Source: Bradyrhizobium sp.
Lineage (GTDB): Bacteria; Pseudomonadota; Alphaproteobacteria; Rhizobiales; Xanthobacteraceae
DNA length: 6,238 nt
Assembly (NCBI GenBank): GCA_013695565.1
Contig: JACDAG010000394.1
Location: 1 to 6,238, forward strand
Direction: 5' to 3'
Shown here: positions 4,897 to 6,238 of the stretch, piece by piece
How the letters are laid out: every line of letters starts with the position of its first letter
Numbering within the stretch: the first letter of the stretch is position 1
Translations under genes and position numbers: made by a program
Notes under the pieces: generated by a model
What the model saw: only the letters and a program-made list of their open reading frames with translations
Told to the model about the DNA's origin: nothing
The model's database searches: none

Positions 4897-5715
4897 ATGC
4901 ATGGGCAGGACAGCGTTGCGTCGGTTTTCGAAACGCAAGCCAAAGGCGAAATCGCCGAGATCTTCGCTGACATCCGCAAGGTGCTCGGCACCAGCGTCGT
5001 CAATCTGATCTGGCGCCATCTCGCGACCATGCCGGGCGCGTTGCCATGGACCTGGGCCACGGTGCGGCCGCTTTATCTCGGCGCCGCGCCGCTGCATGCC
5101 GAATCTATCCGGCGCACGATCGCCGTGCCCGATCTGCCCGGCTTTTCCGCCGACACCTTGCTCGCCGCCGGCATCGACGAATCCGACCAGGCGATCATTC
5201 GCAATGTGCTCGACAGCTATCAATACACCAACGCGCTGGCGCTGACCGTGCTGTCGGCGCTGCTCGCGCATTTCGAACCGCGCGCGGCCGATGCCGTGAC
5301 CGCGGCCGATGCGGCACCAAAGCCATCCGGCGTCAGGATTCCGGAATTGCCGCCGATGGACGCGCTCGACCCCGAGGTGGCGCGGCTGGTCACGGAGTTG
5401 AACGGCTTTGGCGAAGACACCGAGCCGCAATTGATTGCCAGCATGTACCGGCATCTGGCGTACTGGCCGGCCTATCTGGCGCTGGTGCGAACCATGCTGG
5501 TGCCGCTGCAGGCGGATGGAAGGCTCGATGCGCTGACGCGGTCGACGCGGTCGCTCGGGCATGCGCATGGTCACATGCTGGCGTCGCATTTGAAGCCGGC
5601 CGCGCCGCCGGACACGCTTGCCGCTGCACTGAAGTCTTGCAGGCTGTTTGTCGAGCATCCGATCGCCCGCATGACCGGGCTCTGCGCGCTGATCCGCCGC
5701 GCCACGCCTGAGTGA
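4897..5715 (+). CDS. DehI-like (2-haloacid dehalogenase fold) protein, catalytic Asp apparently missing
   Basis: A 272-aa cytosolic protein resembling group I 2-haloacid dehalogenases (DehI, PF10778), which remove halide from 2-haloacids by direct water attack. The family has two diverged repeats. Here WRHLATMPGAL (39-49) and YRHLAYWPAYL (184-194) are the matching cores. ADIRKVLG, LLAAGIDESD and YQYTNALALTVLSAL also fit DehI. Compared with P. putida DehI from memory, the catalytic Asp189 (SDFQALANWP) aligns with Met183 (SMYRHLAYWP), Trp34 aligns with Val34, and Asn114 is kept as Asn112. Dehalogenase activity is therefore doubtful. There is no signal peptide. TTG 4864 would add 11 residues, but ATG 4897 has GGGA upstream; neither site is strong. 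REP-like elements flank the gene on both sides. No dehalogenase regulator or transporter is nearby. Confidence 0.7.
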   Translation: MHGQDSVASVFETQAKGEIAEIFADIRKVLGTSVVNLIWRHLATMPGALPWTWATVRPLYLGAAPLHAESIRRTIAVPDLPGFSADTLLAAGIDESDQAIIRNVLDSYQYTNALALTVLSALLAHFEPRAADAVTAADAAPKPSGVRIPELPPMDALDPEVARLVTELNGFGEDTEPQLIASMYRHLAYWPAYLALVRTMLVPLQADGRLDALTRSTRSLGHAHGHMLASHLKPAAPPDTLAAALKSCRLFVEHPIARMTGLCALIRRATPE

Positions 5716-5716
5716 A

Positions 5717-5748
5717 CCCCGGATATCGCTGCGCTCATCCGGGCTACG
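5717..5748. repeat. REP-like element, single arm
   Basis: CCCCGGATATCGCT at the left and CATCCGGGCTACG at the right match the right arm of the element at 4822-4852 in 30 of 31 positions and in the same orientation. CCCGGAT (5718-5724) pairs with ATCCGGG (5737-5743). It sits in the 45-base gap between two convergent genes and could serve both as a hairpin 3' end, though no T tract follows. Confidence 0.82.
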
Positions 5749-5760
5749 ATTATCGCGGTC

Positions 5761-6153
5761 TCAACTGCCCGAGCACTTCAACTCGGTGCGGTCGTAGAAC
5801 GCCTTGATGGCGTTGAAGGGGACCACGAGTCGTTCCGGATAGCCCTTGAACCACACCAGCACCTCGAAGCGATCGTCCTTCACGTTCAGCTTGCCGAATT
5901 CATACTGCAGGACGACGGTCATCTCGTTCGGATATTTTTCTTGCAGATGGGCCGGCATTTTCACGCCGTCGAACCGGGTCATGAAGGTGATGTGGACCGG
6001 ATGCTCTTCGGCCGCCTGCCACAGCGTCTCCGCAATGTTAAAGCGCGCCGGCGTAGTGCTGCACGGCTCGGCCGCCATGGCATTCGGCGCCGTGAACAGG
6101 CTCGCCGCGAGGACGAACAGCATAGCGGCTTTTCTTTTTGTGGCCGCCTGCAT
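5761..6153 (-). CDS. Exported protein with SspB-like domain
   Basis: A 130-aa protein whose core resembles SspB, the adaptor that delivers ssrA-tagged proteins to ClpXP. Matching blocks are HPVHITFMTRFDGVKMPAHL at 51-70, YPNEMTVVLQYEF at 74-86, and YPERLVVPFNAIKAFYD at 105-121; the alphaproteobacterial SspB pattern is HFYITF, YPEEMTIVLQHQFW and PERLVVPF. Unlike SspB it starts with a Sec signal peptide: KRK at 6-8, hydrophobic core MLFVLAASLF, and cleavage at AMA|AEP after residue 27. It ends at LKCSGS, without the acidic linker and ClpX-binding tail of true SspB. Cys31 and Cys127 in the mature part could form a disulfide. It therefore probably acts in the periplasm and not with ClpX; its role is unknown. 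ATG 6174 would add seven residues; neither start has a good ribosome site. Confidence 0.75.
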   Translation of the reverse strand: MQAATKRKAAMLFVLAASLFTAPNAMAAEPCSTTPARFNIAETLWQAAEEHPVHITFMTRFDGVKMPAHLQEKYPNEMTVVLQYEFGKLNVKDDRFEVLVWFKGYPERLVVPFNAIKAFYDRTELKCSGS

Positions 6154-6238
6154 TGCTGTGTCTCGCGTTGTCATACTGTTTCATGTGTTCAGTTGCGGTG
6201 GGGCGCGCATAGGTTCATGTGAGAGTGTGCGCGAGGTC

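Noticed and set aside
4849..5658. 269-codon open frame on the minus strand
   Set aside because: It is antisense to the DehI-like gene, which has internal repeats and family similarity. The minus reading is Arg/Gln-rich and matches nothing I recognise.

Overview
This looks like chromosomal DNA of a high-GC alphaproteobacterium of the Bradyrhizobium/Rhodopseudomonas group. The grounds are the divergent fliX and flgI flagellar pair, a DksA with a degenerate zinc finger of the alphaproteobacterial kind, CtrA-like and sigma-54-like promoter motifs, and REP-like palindromes ending in GGATATCGCT-N-CGCTCATCCGGGCTAC. The genus is an inference from these features.

Positions 1-2139 are flagellar. On the minus strand flgI (P-ring protein) runs into flgJ/cheL (rod-binding protein, cut by the left edge), with the stop and start codons overlapping by one base. 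Divergent from them on the plus strand is fliX, an assembly regulator that in Caulobacter links basal-body completion to FlbD/sigma-54 transcription. The 260-bp spacer carries a near-consensus sigma-54 promoter facing flgI and a CtrA-type box facing fliX.

Positions 2140-3400 hold a dispersed-repeat-like inverted repeat, an HxlR-family regulator on the minus strand, a compact divergent promoter region with two dyads, and a small NADPH-binding oxidoreductase. This is a classic regulator and target pair, probably sensing redox or electrophile stress.

Positions 3400-4771 hold dksA, with its own sigma-70 promoter and GC-rich start region, a strong terminator hairpin, and then a 2-keto-4-pentenoate hydratase/FAH-family enzyme.

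Positions 4772-6238 hold two REP-like elements flanking a DehI-like protein that appears to lack the family's catalytic Asp. After it, convergent on the minus strand, lies a short protein with a signal peptide and an SspB-like domain. The exported SspB-like protein is the most unusual item. No CRISPR array, RNA gene, transposase or phage gene is visible.
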